Shown: piece by piece, positions 10,866 to 21,450 of the stretch
Numbering within the stretch: the stretch's first letter is position 1
Layout: the number at the start of each line of letters is the position of its first letter
DNA from: Platerodrilus igneus
Lineage: Eukaryota > Arthropoda > Insecta > Coleoptera > Lycidae
Direction: 5' to 3'
Length of the DNA stretch: 64,000 nucleotides
Assembly (NCBI GenBank): GCA_036346225.1
Contig: JARFIW010000003.1
Location: 4,644,501 to 4,708,500 of the forward strand
Position numbers and translations under genes: made by a program
The notes under the pieces: model-generated
Told to the model about the DNA's origin: nothing
The model's database searches: none
What the model saw: the letters and a program-made list of their open reading frames with translations, nothing else

Positions 10866-11290
10866 ATCCCCCAAATCAATATATATGTATATTTAAATGA
10901 AATTATTGTCTTAAGAAATATTGTTACATTGTATAATTGAAGTATATAATAAAAGATTAATGAAAGCTCACAAACCAGACATGAGAACGGAAACAGTTAC
11001 TTTGTATTCCAGGCGTAATATGATCCTGCATGTGCAGGTCACAGTCGACTATAAGACAATAATTATTAGAATTAAGATTATTAAAATGTAATACTTTGTA
11101 TTGTATCAAGAAATAGCAGACATGAGATCTGCAGTTCCCACAAAGTGATGTAAGAGCAAGGATAGCATAAATACCCTCAGGAGCCCAAGATGGCAAATCA
11201 GTCTCGAGCTTCACAACTTTAGCATTGTTGGTGGTTCAAGCTACTCACCGTAATTTTAGTTAAATTAATTAGTGAAAGCAACTTTGATTA
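10866..11290 (-). repeat. Interspersed repeat copy W (3' part)
   Basis: The reverse complement matches 20740-20999 plus 24603-24740 in order, from the CAACAATG..AAAGTTGTGAAGCTC block to TTTGGGGGATATGTA. It carries one continuous CGTTCTCATGTCTGG where the other copy is interrupted by a LINE. The 85-codon open frame 10957-11214 is not preserved in the second copy, so it is probably not a gene. Confidence 0.75.
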
Positions 11291-12917
11291 TTTTTAATTT
11301 GAAACGTTAATGAACATAACGTTGTAGTGTAACCAACCTGAAGGCTGACCCAAACGCCCTCTATAAACGGTACACCGGGCTCCATGATCTAGCATCTAGT
11401 GGTTCGACGACACCTACGTTGTGTTGTTATAATGTAACCTAAGTTCACATTGAGAAAATGGCGTTAAGACGGGAAGGTTTGAAACAAAACTACAGAATTT
11501 ACTTAACTTGACTTTAATCAAAACAATGACCACTAAATAGGTCATTGGCATGAAAGCATAGAAAATTGACATTCAAAGCAAACAGTGCCGTACTCAACCT
11601 GGGCGATTGGGGAAAGAGCACGGCAGAGAAAACCCTAAACTGCCCTCACACTTCCAACTGCATTTGGCACATCTCGACAAGGACAGGTGGCGTACAAGCA
11701 CCCCAGATCACCAACATGAATTTGACGGGATGTCAACTCTTACCCAGACATACCACATATGACAACTGAAGAAACGTTAGTGTAAACCAACTAGTCTTTT
11801 CTGGTAGATACTGAGATCGGCTAGGCCAATACTACCCAGCTAAAGTTGAAGAGGGGAGACACCAGGAAGATGAGCTGCACCTTGACTACCAATGTTTTTC
11901 CCCACACGAACATCAAATGTTAGTAATATTCAACAAGGCTCGATCACACGCGCCCACATACATACATTAACAGTTTCCAGCCCGTGTTACAAAATATTTC
12001 ACAAAGACTAGCCGACTTCCTATTATTTGCAAGAGTAGAAGTACAAGTATATTGACAAGACGATATGAATCGCTGAAATGAACTTATGGTATGATTACGC
12101 ATAGTTAAAAGGCGCTTATTATTGAATAGACTATCTCCAACATAGTTATAAATGCAAACATAAAAGGCACGGGATGGTCGATCATACCAGACGTTAAATA
12201 CTAGTTAATTATATAGGAACATCGGCTATAATAGGATGAACAAAACAACAAACATATAATTACCTTTAAACCGAGATATGAGCGGTGCAGTTGTAAATGT
12301 GATTAATATGCTGAAATAAAACAATTACAGATAAAATAAAAAGTCAAAGGAACCACAAATATCAAACAAATACAAAATATGATGGCAGCAAATACATATA
12401 CAAATTCTACAGTATAAAACAAGCCCAGATTCAGGCGCTAAATGTTTATATAAATGCATGTTAGTTAAATACATTAAATCTAGTACGCAAATGGAGAAAA
12501 TTATTCATTATGATTGCATCGCTTAAAACGTACCTTTTGCAAAATTAAATACGTCGTGGCATTACAAATTACAAGCTAAAAATATACACAACAACGTTGT
12601 GGTTAAATCAATAAAACCCAAAACAACTACAACATTGAAATATAATACTGTTCGTATTCAAGCTTGCCTAATAATTTGATTTAATATATCAAAGGGAATG
12701 ATGTTGGTACTGTTTTGTTACTTGCTCGTAAAATCACAATAAGTGTACATTTACTATTGATTCTGCAATGAGTGCAATGCAATTGAAGTTCGAACTAGGT
12801 TTTAAGTAATTAAAGATATTTTGTGTAGTTTAGTGAATTGCTTAAATGCGGTTGTTATTTGGAACACTTGTTGTGAAATCAAATCAAGCGCGTAATATGA
12901 TTTAGGGTCCTTATAGT
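11291..12917. other. Non-coding AT-rich stretch
   Basis: No gene, RNA or element recognised. A GC-richer patch at about 11600-11720 gives a short plus-strand open frame (11566-11769) with no recognisable motif. Confidence 0.5.
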
Positions 12918-12962
12918 TAGTGGCGAATATTTCATGCATGCTAGGTGTGCGCCGCACACCTT
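12918..12962 (+). other. Palindrome, possibly a hAT element end
   Basis: TTAGTGGCGAATATTTCATG is followed by the 15-bp near-palindrome GTGTGCGCCGCACAC at about 12946-12960. A GTGGCG-containing end followed by a GC hairpin is common at hAT ends, and a hAT transposase fragment lies downstream at 14569. No matching 3' end was found. Confidence 0.3.
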
Positions 12963-13162
12963 AAAAATTATGAGATTAGTAAATTTGGTTTAACGTTTAA
13001 CATTTTAAGTAATGTGTATTTTTAATTGTTTAAATATAAGTATTATCAAAATTGTGTCTCAAGTTGTATTTATAAAAAAAGTGGTTCAGTGTAATTGTGG
13101 TATAGCTATAATATGTTACACTTTAACTTCATCTGTTACACTTTTATTCGAAAGTTTATATG

Positions 13163-13260
13163 GTCGGTAATACAGTTAACAAAGTATTACACTTAGATGG
13201 TGGTACATCTATATGGCGATAGATGGTTCTTAAAAGCCGGTAATACAATTACCAAAGTTC
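13163..13260 (+). repeat. Short direct repeat pair
   Basis: GGTCGGTAATACAGTTAACA (from about 13163) and GCCGGTAATACAATTACCA (from about 13236) share most positions. Function unknown. Confidence 0.5.
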
Positions 13261-13344
13261 ATAAGATACATCGCGCAGCGCAATGATTAAAAAGCGATGC
13301 TACGCCCTGGCGGCCGGAAACGCAAACCCCTTTTACAGGTTTCG

Positions 13345-13372
13345 CGCAGCCAATCACCATGACGTCATCGAT
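13345..13372. promoter_or_regulatory. CCAAT box plus CRE-like palindrome
   Basis: GCAGCCAATCACCATGACGTCATCG combines an ATTGG/CCAAT motif with the full TGACGTCA palindrome 8 bp away in a locally GC-richer stretch. It might be a promoter fragment. No transcription start can be shown. Confidence 0.3.
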
Positions 13373-13442
13373 AATTTATATTACGCCGTAATCGGAAAAT
13401 TTACATAAAATTAGAACAATGAAAATTAGAGAATTTACTCAC

Positions 13443-13550
13443 GTGAGGAATCCGGTATCCGGCAGGAAGTCACGCTACGGTAGCCTCGGCTCCAGTGGTG
13501 TTGCTGAGCATGGACATCGGTCGTGGGCTGCTCCAGGGGTCGGATCCATC
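13443..13550 (-). CDS. Candidate coding exon 2 of an unidentified minus-strand gene
   Basis: A 108-bp, clearly GC-richer block bounded by a good acceptor (CTACATTTAG|GATGG) and a good donor (CCTCAC|GTGAGTAAA) on the minus strand. Joined to the candidate exon at 16011-16170, the phase fits (1 + 2 nt) and the frame stays open through both; it reads GWIRPLEQPTTDV and later CRIPDSS. No family was recognised. Later exons would lie at lower coordinates and were not found. It could also be a spliced non-coding RNA exon. Confidence 0.35.
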
Positions 13551-14568
13551 CTAAATGTAGTGGAACGATAAGGAAGAGGTTAATTAGGAACGACAAAACA
13601 AGATAATCAAAAGGAAATCTACATAATAAGTTAAGACACGACACCGGCACGACTATCTCACTTAAAGATCAAAAGAGAACAGCCTCGATTCCAGGGCGTC
13701 ACGGAAACACGTCCCCACTCATTGTCTAGTATTGGTATACCCCTATAGGGATATGCACACTACGCAAACTCACTACTCTGACGTATCGGAAGCTCCGCCT
13801 AGTCTATTTAAAAAGTTCCCGCGTAGCGCGTATTTGAAAATATGGCGGGAAACTTCCGTACATTAAAAACTAAACTACTAACAATGTTAAAGTGCAAATT
13901 GCACGTAACAAATACCCAACGCCGTGTTCGTATTACTCTATTACTCATAATATAATTCGTCAACAGGTTAGTGTGCGGTACCACGACCGCACAACGCCTT
14001 ATTCTTACTGCATTAAAAGAAATGCAATTGAACTGTCTTCGGTTTGATGTCGCTCTCACTAGGATGGTTAAAAGCTACATACCTACATTGGTTGGTATCC
14101 CTCCCTCGTGTGCTGTTTTAGTATCGCACATCATTCTGTTAGATATTTTACTTCTGGGTTTTTCAGTTCTAACAAATTGTTACCATTAACGCCGTGCAAT
14201 TGTTCGTGTTTTTGACATTTTTGTTATTGGACATATGTACTTTTTTATTAAGATGCGTTCTAGTTTTAATTAGTTTTTAATAGTAATTTAATTTAGTGGT
14301 AGTATAATAATAATGAACCTTCGACGGAAAGGCCCTTGTTGTTAATTTCGTTTTAGTGGTATTTCTTAGTTAGCTAATCGTATTTTATTTTGTTATTTGT
14401 TATTTTATAGTGAAGAATTAACACAATTTATGGTAGTGGTATATACAGTATAAAGTGAGTACGAACATTAATTCGACCTACGCTTTCGCTTGTGCTGCAA
14501 GATAACCGCAGCTTCTTGCGTTAAAGAACTAAAAGTCCGTTTAAATATAATAGTGTGTTTCTTCTAAT

Positions 14569-15140
14569 ATGGAAAACCATAAATGTGTAATAGATGCACT
14601 TTTAATAAACAAGTTTTCGACATTTTAAGAATGGAAGACCTTGCCCTGTTTTACCAGAATTAATAACTAAACATAAAACTAAAAAGGAAGAATACACGCG
14701 GCATTTTTCTGTATTACAATACACATCGATTCCTTGGATAACAGGCTGTCCGAAATTAAACAAACTGTTCTGTTGGCCCTGTTTACTGTTTTCGAATGAT
14801 AATGGCGTGTGGACCAAAAATGGGTTTTTTGATATGTCACCTGTCTTCTGCACAACACACGTACAAACGGTCTCAAGCGCATGTTGATTCCTTTGTAAAA
14901 TGTAAATTGTTTGGCAAACAGCGAATTGACGTTTTGATTGATTCACAATACAAGTCAAACATAAACCAACACAACCAGCAGGTAAAAAAAATAGAGACAT
15001 ACTTAAAAGACTTATAGATGCAATTTGCTTTTTATCGAAACAAGAACTTCCTTTGAGAGGCCACGATGAATCAAGTACGTCTTTCAACAAAGGAAATTAT
15101 TTAGAATTTTTGGACGCCCTTAGAGAATATAAATAATATA
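14569..15140 (+). pseudogene. hAT transposase N-terminal fragment (TTF/ZMYM type)
   Basis: From ATG 14569 the plus strand reads MENHKCVIDALLINKFSTF, then a basic ITKHKTKKEEYTRHF segment, then the TTF-type finger GCPKLNKLFCWPCLLFSND with W..GF after it. After frame changes follow RIDVLIDSQY, ILKRLIDAICFLSKQELPLR and GHDESS. These are the TTF finger and start of the DUF4371 region of ZMYM1-like hAT transposases. Stops and shifts near 14625, 14830 and 15015 break it, and it ends near 15140 before the catalytic core. The 162-codon minus-strand frame over the same bases is its shadow. Confidence 0.8.
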
Positions 15141-15676
15141 AATATAAATATAAACAAACAAAAAAAATATGATTCAGGATAAAACTAGCATAGGTAAGTT
15201 ATTTCTTAAAACAAGTTAAATAACAGCAGTCCTAAAGATTTTGCTTAAGTTGACTTAGCTAGGATATTTAAAAATCGATCCAAGAGTAAAATGCTTTTAG
15301 GTTTATTGTTAAGCCAATCAATTTCTTTCGCCTCCCCAATTTAATGATATTAAACTTATGCCACCCTGTATATTTTATTAGAATTATAATATTTTTTGAT
15401 ATCGTTTATTTTACGAAAGAAAAGTAAATACCAGGCTAACTATCAAACGCGGAGGGGGATGGTGGGGGGTTCACCTAAATACCAAAAAGAAACAAACAAA
15501 AATAAAGCACGTCGCCCACGATTATTTATTAACAATTAAAAATAAAAGCGAAAGAAATAAATTCAGAGTTACTATTTTACAGCAAACAATTATATTATAT
15601 GGGCAATTTAGGAATCTAGATACGAAGTGCGCATCTTGTATTTCACACAAAATAAAATTAATCAGTACTAAATCAA

Positions 15677-15845
15677 TATGTGAAAGCTTTTGTCAAGCGT
15701 TTTTAAAATTTCACCTAATAATTTTTGTAAAATAACTAATTAGTAGAAAAGAATTAACGTGTGAGAGCTTTTTGTCAGACATCTTTTAAGTTGTACATAG
15801 TACCGTTTGTAAAATAAACCAATCAGTATAAAAGAATAAGCGTGT
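15677..15845 (+). repeat. Two-copy tandem repeat, ~83 bp unit
   Basis: Units start TGTGAAAGCTTTTGTCA (15677) and TGTGAGAGCTTTTTGTCA (about 15760), both with TTTGTAAAATAA and AAAAGAAT further on. A third partial unit may follow. The rest of 15141-15676 holds nothing recognised. Confidence 0.55.
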
Positions 15846-16010
15846 ATCTGTCCAACATTTTTAACAATGGTACATCACACATGTAGAGCGATAATATCAA
15901 TTAACGGCCACAAACAATAGTTCTGCCACGTCACGTTTCTTATCACGTAACTACACCAAACGCTGATACGGAATATGCCATTGACATACAAAAGAAAACG
16001 AGTTGCATAC

Positions 16011-16170
16011 CTGTAGATGTCCGGATACTTAGCTCGCAAGCCGTCGGGGGTGAGTCAACACAGAAACCCCGCGGTATCCAGAATCCATTCTCCCTGCCAT
16101 CGTAACTACAGCAGCGATCCACAGACAACAAAAGCAGCTGGTCCACGGCAACGAACAGGTGGGCCTCCAG
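16011..16170 (-). CDS. Candidate coding exon 1 of an unidentified minus-strand gene
   Basis: A 160-bp GC-richer block with a clear acceptor (CTTGTTTTAG|CTGGAGG at 16170) and donor (CATCTACAG|GTATGC at 16011). A further donor, GTAGATG|GTGAGT at 16227, lies upstream on the same strand. Joining it to this exon places ATG at the junction, preceded by an in-frame TAG, and gives MLEAHLFVAVDQLLLLSVD and onward. The frame is open through both exons (about 90 codons). The start is hydrophobic enough to be a weak signal peptide. Family unknown; a spliced non-coding RNA is an alternative. Confidence 0.35.
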
Positions 16171-16786
16171 CTAAAACAAGCTAAAAGGAGAATCTAATTA
16201 GAATGGGTACGCGCGGGGAAACTCACCATCTACGCAAGACACCTCCTAGTTGTCGAACAGAAAAAACAAACGTGCATTGTGTTTGAAATACGGTGACGAA
16301 TAATGTAAAAAATAAGTCGACGCATAAGCTGTAGAAGCAAATTCAACAATCGTTCAAATAACACGAATTCAAGCTGCAAACCCTCGCTTATCGAAGCGCG
16401 ATTTAAACTGGAAAACCCGAATTTTATCAGATAGTTCAATACACTATGTAGACTAATGATTAGATGGAAAACACATAAGCAGCAATTATACGCTATCGGA
16501 AAGTTTAACCAATTGAAGGTTACCTAAAATAGGATATAAACTATTTAATTATAACATAAACTTGTCGTTTCCAAGCAAGTAGATTTGAGTAAGGAATTAT
16601 TAGAGAACATATTTATGATTAATTATGTTAAAGGATTTAACAGTAGCAACGGAATTTATTCGAGCGGGTATAGAATTAACCAGGGAAATTTTAAAGCAAA
16701 ATAGCAACGTAACAAACCTCAACATCAGCAAAAACTATTAATAAATGAACTAAATTATGTTGTTCTTATTATTAAGTTTTAAGGTG

Positions 16787-16890
16787 GTAGCACCTACACC
16801 TCTACCTCCATGTCACTTCATCTTCACCTTTACCTCCATCACCCTGCACCTGCACTTCTACCTCCACACCCGCCCTCCACCTCCACCTAA
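16787..16890 (+). repeat. CACCTCCA-type minisatellite
   Basis: Degenerate runs of ACCTCCAC/ACCTCTAC units on the plus strand. The complementary version (GGAGGTGG) appears at 18855-19060. The rest of 16246-16786 holds nothing recognised. Confidence 0.7.
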
Positions 16891-17037
16891 TTAAAAAAAA
16901 GTTAATCCTCAAGTTAATCAGTTTTTTAAATATTTGTTGACCGATGTAGACGTATAGAGCATGGTGCTCGTTAATAAAAAAAATAAACATGGTAGTTTAT
17001 ATAAAATTTGGGGTTAGGTGCTCTTAAATTAATTTTT

Positions 17038-17178
17038 AAAAATGGAATCTGTAATCCGTTTCTTAATCATCCTGAAATTTTTTCATATTAAAACCCACCT
17101 TTAAGTTCATGTCTAAATTAAAATGGAATCCGTAAGTTTTTTCTTAATCATCCTGAAACTTTTTCATATTTAAATGCA
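17038..17178 (+). repeat. Tandem duplication, ~83 bp period
   Basis: AAATGGAATCTGTAATCCG, later TTAATCATCCTGAAA, at about 17038-17095, recurs as AAATGGAATCCGTAAG with the same follow-on at 17121-17178. Confidence 0.75.
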
Positions 17179-17289
17179 CACGAGATGTTACTAGTAATAA
17201 TTTCGAATGACTTAATAGTTAGTAGTTAAGGTGCTTGTTTTGCATACGGACGTTATAATTTGAATAAGGGCCGCTATACTTGCGGCACG

Positions 17290-17325
17290 TCCCCAATGCT
17301 CCGCCCGAAGGTACTACATTGGGTT
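17290..17325 (+). repeat. SINE-like fragment
   Basis: AATGCTCCGCCCGAAGGTAC followed by TACATTGG matches the end of the SINE at 58047-58280. The 85-codon minus-strand frame over it (SGGAL motif) is a repeat-derived shadow. Nothing else was recognised in 17326-18013. Confidence 0.55.
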
Positions 17326-18013
17326 TAAACGCGAAAATATATACACGCTCCAAATTAAATCTAGTTTCAAAATTAATCCATCCTAAATAAAAATATAACA
17401 AACTGAAACAAAAACTAAAAATAGGGTTTGAATAATGGTATCCTAGAGTTGATTTTGGAGTGTGCCCCATCAACAAGACACAACCAAAAGTAAAAGGGGG
17501 GAGGGATCCATAATACCGGATAGCAGCTGCCGGCTCTGCTTACCGGTGCGACTTGAAGGATCGACTGAAAACTATCCAAAGCTAGCTAACTAATTTTAAA
17601 AAATGGATCCAAATTTCTAAGCATTGGCCAAATATTTGTAATAGTGAATCCAGCTATTTTCCCTGCTCTATAAATTTACAAATTCATCCTCCCTGGTCTA
17701 ACTATTTATCCTAATTTCATCCTAAATTTGTCCCTAGCGCTCCCTATATCATTCCCTAACTGACATATTATAAGTACAATCTTCTTTCCTATATATACAG
17801 CCACCAAAAATTGGTGGAAAAACGTCAAAAAAATAAAATCAAGCCACAAAACAAAAATACAGGCAAAAATATAAATATAAAATAAGTATTAATATATTAA
17901 TGTAAGTACATAAATAAACATAAAATAATTATATAAAAAAAAATTAATAAACATCTAAATAAGCAAAAGCTTGTAACAATGCATACATTAGCAAAAGCAT
18001 TACCCAAATTATC

Positions 18014-18124
18014 GGTTGTACTCGCATAAGCATTATGATGGCTAGCGCCATTACACACAAAAAACGTGCTCGTTAAATTATTTCAAAATCTTTTAATACA
18101 AGTCAATGCTTATGCGAGTACACC
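18014..18124. repeat. Short inverted-repeat element, ~110 bp
   Basis: Arms of about 21 bp, GGTTGTACTCGCATAAGCAT (from 18014) and ATGCTTATGCGAGTACACCC (to 18124), differ at one position and enclose ~70 bp. It may be a small MITE or a transcribed hairpin. No target duplication was found. Confidence 0.6.
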
Positions 18125-18599
18125 CGCTACAATTTTATTCCTACCTCGTATATAAATTTCTTCAGCATCCAAAGATCTGGTCGTCTTCTTACGTCTATTG
18201 ATATTTTACTTTTAAGGGGAGTTGAATATGCGCTGTTAAAGTCCTGGTGGGTATGTACTAAACGTTCTAGTTTGGTTCACAATCACTATCACATAAAAAG
18301 TCCGGGGGGAGGGGGGCGGTTTCACTCTATTTTATTATCTTTATTTATTTTACTGATTTAGTTTAATTAGGGTTTCTGATTTAATTTGTTAATGTTTGTT
18401 TGCTATTATTTATTCCCGATATGGCGCTTTTTTAAGGTGAGACAGAGATTGTTTCAGTGGTGTGAAGGGTTCGTCGTGCATAATAGATTTTGGTTATAAA
18501 ATTTTTGCTTTTGTTTATGAATTGAATTTTTTTTAAACAGGTTTTAAATCGTTTCATATATCGTGCTAAGTCAAATCCTAGTTTTCCAATCTTCCCCCT

Positions 18600-18849
18600 C
18601 GACCCCCGATTTACGCGCGGTTATCGCCGTCCAATCTCGCGATCCTTCCCAAAAATTCTTTGAAGGTTGTCCAGAACGCCTTATGGTTAGCCATTCCCCC
18701 GAACTCCTCTAGGCTCTTTCGCTATGCTAACCCTGCAATAGCTAATTTCATATCAGGTAGCCCTCGATTTGCCACTTCGAGTGAGGCTTTGCATGCGCAT
18801 AGCACGGGTTCGAATATTGCTTCGAATAAAATTTTTTCTCCAAGTTGAA
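18600..18849 (-). pseudogene. Unidentified degenerate coding fragment
   Basis: A GC-richer minus-strand frame runs about 80 codons with a single TAG: LFEAIFEPVLCACKASLEV, then GLPDMKLAIAGLA, the stop, then KSLEEFGGMANHKAFWTTF and ending in TAA. Composition and hydrophobic spacing look protein-like and unlike the flanks. I do not recognise the family. A plus-strand frame (18660-18848) overlaps and is the less protein-like of the two. Segment 18125-18599 before it holds nothing recognised. Confidence 0.3.
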
Positions 18850-18854
18850 GTCGA

Positions 18855-19060
18855 GCTGGTGGTGCCGGGTGGTGGAGGTGGAAAGATGTGGAGGTGGTGG
18901 GATATGGCGGTGATGGCGGAGGAATGTGGAGGTGGAGAGATGTGAAGATAAAGGAATGTAGAGGTGGAGGGATTTGGAGATGAGTGGAGGGATGTGTAGG
19001 TGAGTGGAAAGATGTGGAGGTATGTGACGGGATGTGGGGTGGATGGAGAGTAGTGGTAGT
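18855..19060 (+). repeat. GGAGGTGG-type minisatellite
   Basis: Degenerate units such as GATGTGGAGGTGG and GGAGGGATGTG. It is inverted relative to the array at 16787-16890. Nothing was recognised in 19061-19440. Confidence 0.75.
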
Positions 19061-19439
19061 GGATTTGGATTCGGTTTATCTTACCTACTCAAGCTTTTAA
19101 ATTAAACAAACTATACAGCGCTGACCGAGTGCAAGGTTTCCGATCACAGTTTCGGCCGTGTGTTTGGGCATCGGAGCACCCAAGTAGCCGGCACATATGC
19201 CTAAATCTTTGTCTCGGATGTATAAATAACGTATTTAGTAAATGACATTTGTGCAGATAGGTAGAAAAAGCATCAAAGAACCCTTAACAAAAGTTTAGAA
19301 GGTTTACTCCTAAAGGAATAACATTATGTTACGTTTGCTTTGCTATAAATAACTCTTACTGGTTTATAGCAGAAAGGCTTAACGTGCCAAATAAAAATAA
19401 TGCTATGGCCGTATCAGGAATTAACCTTTCATCCTATTA

Positions 19440-20995
19440 CACACTAGAACGTGTTTCTTGTTAACACCTATGTTTGATAGATCGGGGATAAAATTGAATT
19501 CTAGATGTAAGTGAATAATTATAAATGACGAGCGGTTATCGTCCACAATGTTGTAAGCTTTTAGGTGATTTTAGCAAATTTTTATTGCACCATTGCTTGC
19601 ATGGACGATTTCACTGCAGTATCCCAGTAGGAAACGTTTGAGTCACGTCTTGTCCTAATGTGATAAACTCGTGTTTGATCAGCACGCACATTGACTTGCA
19701 ATGAAGACGGAGGTCATTAGTTTCAATCAACATATTAATTGAGCCTAGTCGCGCATACTTTCAGTTTTTCCCTGAATTACTTTTCAAAGCATTTGCCTTA
19801 TAATACTTAAATTTATTATTCTCACTTAGGTGTATGTGCGAACGCAGTAGATGAATTTATTTTTCATTTAAAAGTTATTTGAGAGTTGAGATAATCAGAT
19901 ATCGTTGATACGTTAACCCACATCCTAATATTTTTAATGCATTTACGAAGGGGCATATATATTACAAAAACTTGAGAAACCAAAAGCATTTTGTTCTATC
20001 TTCTTCTCACTCTCAACGTAGCATGGAAGAATCTCACTTTATACCATTTATCTATATGTAGATCCACTATTTCCCCCAATCTAGATAACTCAAAGTAAGG
20101 TGCAAGATTTATTAATTGAAATATTGGTCTGTAGAGTTCAAACCAACTGTTTCTCGTTTGGAGCATGAAACCTTTCTTAAATTAGTCCTAACATTGTTAC
20201 TAAGTTTAAAGCAATTGGAATAACGTCATTCCCACTTTCGAAGTTTCCTATTATTGTGGTAATACTATAGAACCCCTTATAATAATTCAATATGGAGGTA
20301 TCTAATAAATTGTATCAAACGTATACAGCTGCAAGTTTATAGAATCAACTCTTTGGTAGCGGGAAGTATTATAACGTAGCTTATAAAGACATGTTACAGA
20401 TTCACACAGCTGTGATTTTGCACAGCACTGTTTAAATGATCTATTAGGGTAGTGTAACAAATAACGGGTGGTACGAACAATTGTTAATCAGTTATCATGT
20501 TAGAGAGGTCTTTGGAAGAATTGATATAACACATTTGCAGTAGGGAGATGTTTTGAAAGTCAGCGAGATAGGTTTTGGGCCTCTTGGAGCTTCTTCAAAA
20601 ACTCTTCTATCAATTTATTTCAAATAGAATTACAATGTGAATTTTTAATTTACAAATGCATTATATGCAGTAACGTGTGGAGATCGAAATAATTCTAAGT
20701 TGACTTTCACTATTTTAAATAAACTAAAATTACCTGAGTGGCTGAACTACCAACAATGTTAAAGTTGTGAAGCTCTAGACTGACTGGCCATCTTGGCACC
20801 TGAGGGTATTTATGCTCTCCCTGCCCCTCACATTGCTTATAGGAACTGCAGCGCTCATGTCTGCTTATTTCTGTATTTAATACAATGTATTACTTTTTTG
20901 TAATCTTAATTCTAATATTTGCTGTCTTACAACTTACTGTGACCTGCACCTGAAGTATCATGTTGCGTCTAGAATACAATGTCTGTTTCCGTTCT
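19440..20995 (+). repeat. Interspersed repeat copy X (left part, split by a LINE)
   Basis: Related copies lie at about 29480-30900 (Y) and 62771-63545 (Z); the 3' part also matches 10866-11290 (W). Shared blocks include TTGAGTCACGTCTTGTCCTA, CAGCACGCACATTGACTTGC, TTTCAATCAACATATTAATTG and AGTTTCCTATTATT. Copies are well diverged. Its 3' part resumes at 24603 beyond the LINE. No coding capacity was recognised, so the class is unknown. Confidence 0.75.
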
Positions 20996-21159
20996 CATGT
21001 CATCATCATTTTGTTTTCGACCTTACTTAAGGTCGGTTTGACGCAGCTCTAACTTCTTTTCTATTCTGTACTAATCTAAAAAGCTTTACATACCCATCAC
21101 AACCTAAATTTCTAATAATTTGACTAATATAGTTTGGTCTAGGTCTTCCTATATCCTTC

Positions 21160-21450
21160 TATCTTTTTCCTATCCAGCTGACTCTACATAGATATTAGCA
21201 ACCTGATGGTTGTTAAAGAACTCTAACATGTTTACATGATTACCGTTTATAAGGAAATGAAATATAACCTGGTTATCCGCTTCAAAAAGGAAAAGTGTTA
21301 AATTATATGTTATGGTAAGGCTTAAGCAACGAATCGCTGCCAACATGCCAGACCGCTACCTAATTGTGAGTTATGTCATGGTGACGTTTATTAAATTATA
21401 TGTTATGGTAAGGCTTAAGCAACGAAACGCTACCAACATGCCAGACCGCT
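21160..21450. repeat. Insertion/duplication inside the LINE 3' region
   Basis: A ~90-bp unit, starting near TTAAATTATATGTTATGG and ending GCCAGACCGCTA, occurs twice in tandem (about 21298-21387 and 21388-21450). LINE sequence CTAATAATTTGACTAATATA is present on both sides (21113 and 21449). Confidence 0.7.

Noticed and set aside
10957..11214. 85-codon minus-strand gene with several Cys
   Set aside because: The frame is not kept in the second copy of the same repeat at 20.75-21.0 kb.
14602..15090. 162-codon minus-strand open frame
   Set aside because: It is antisense to a recognisable hAT transposase fragment on the plus strand; the protein has no family features.
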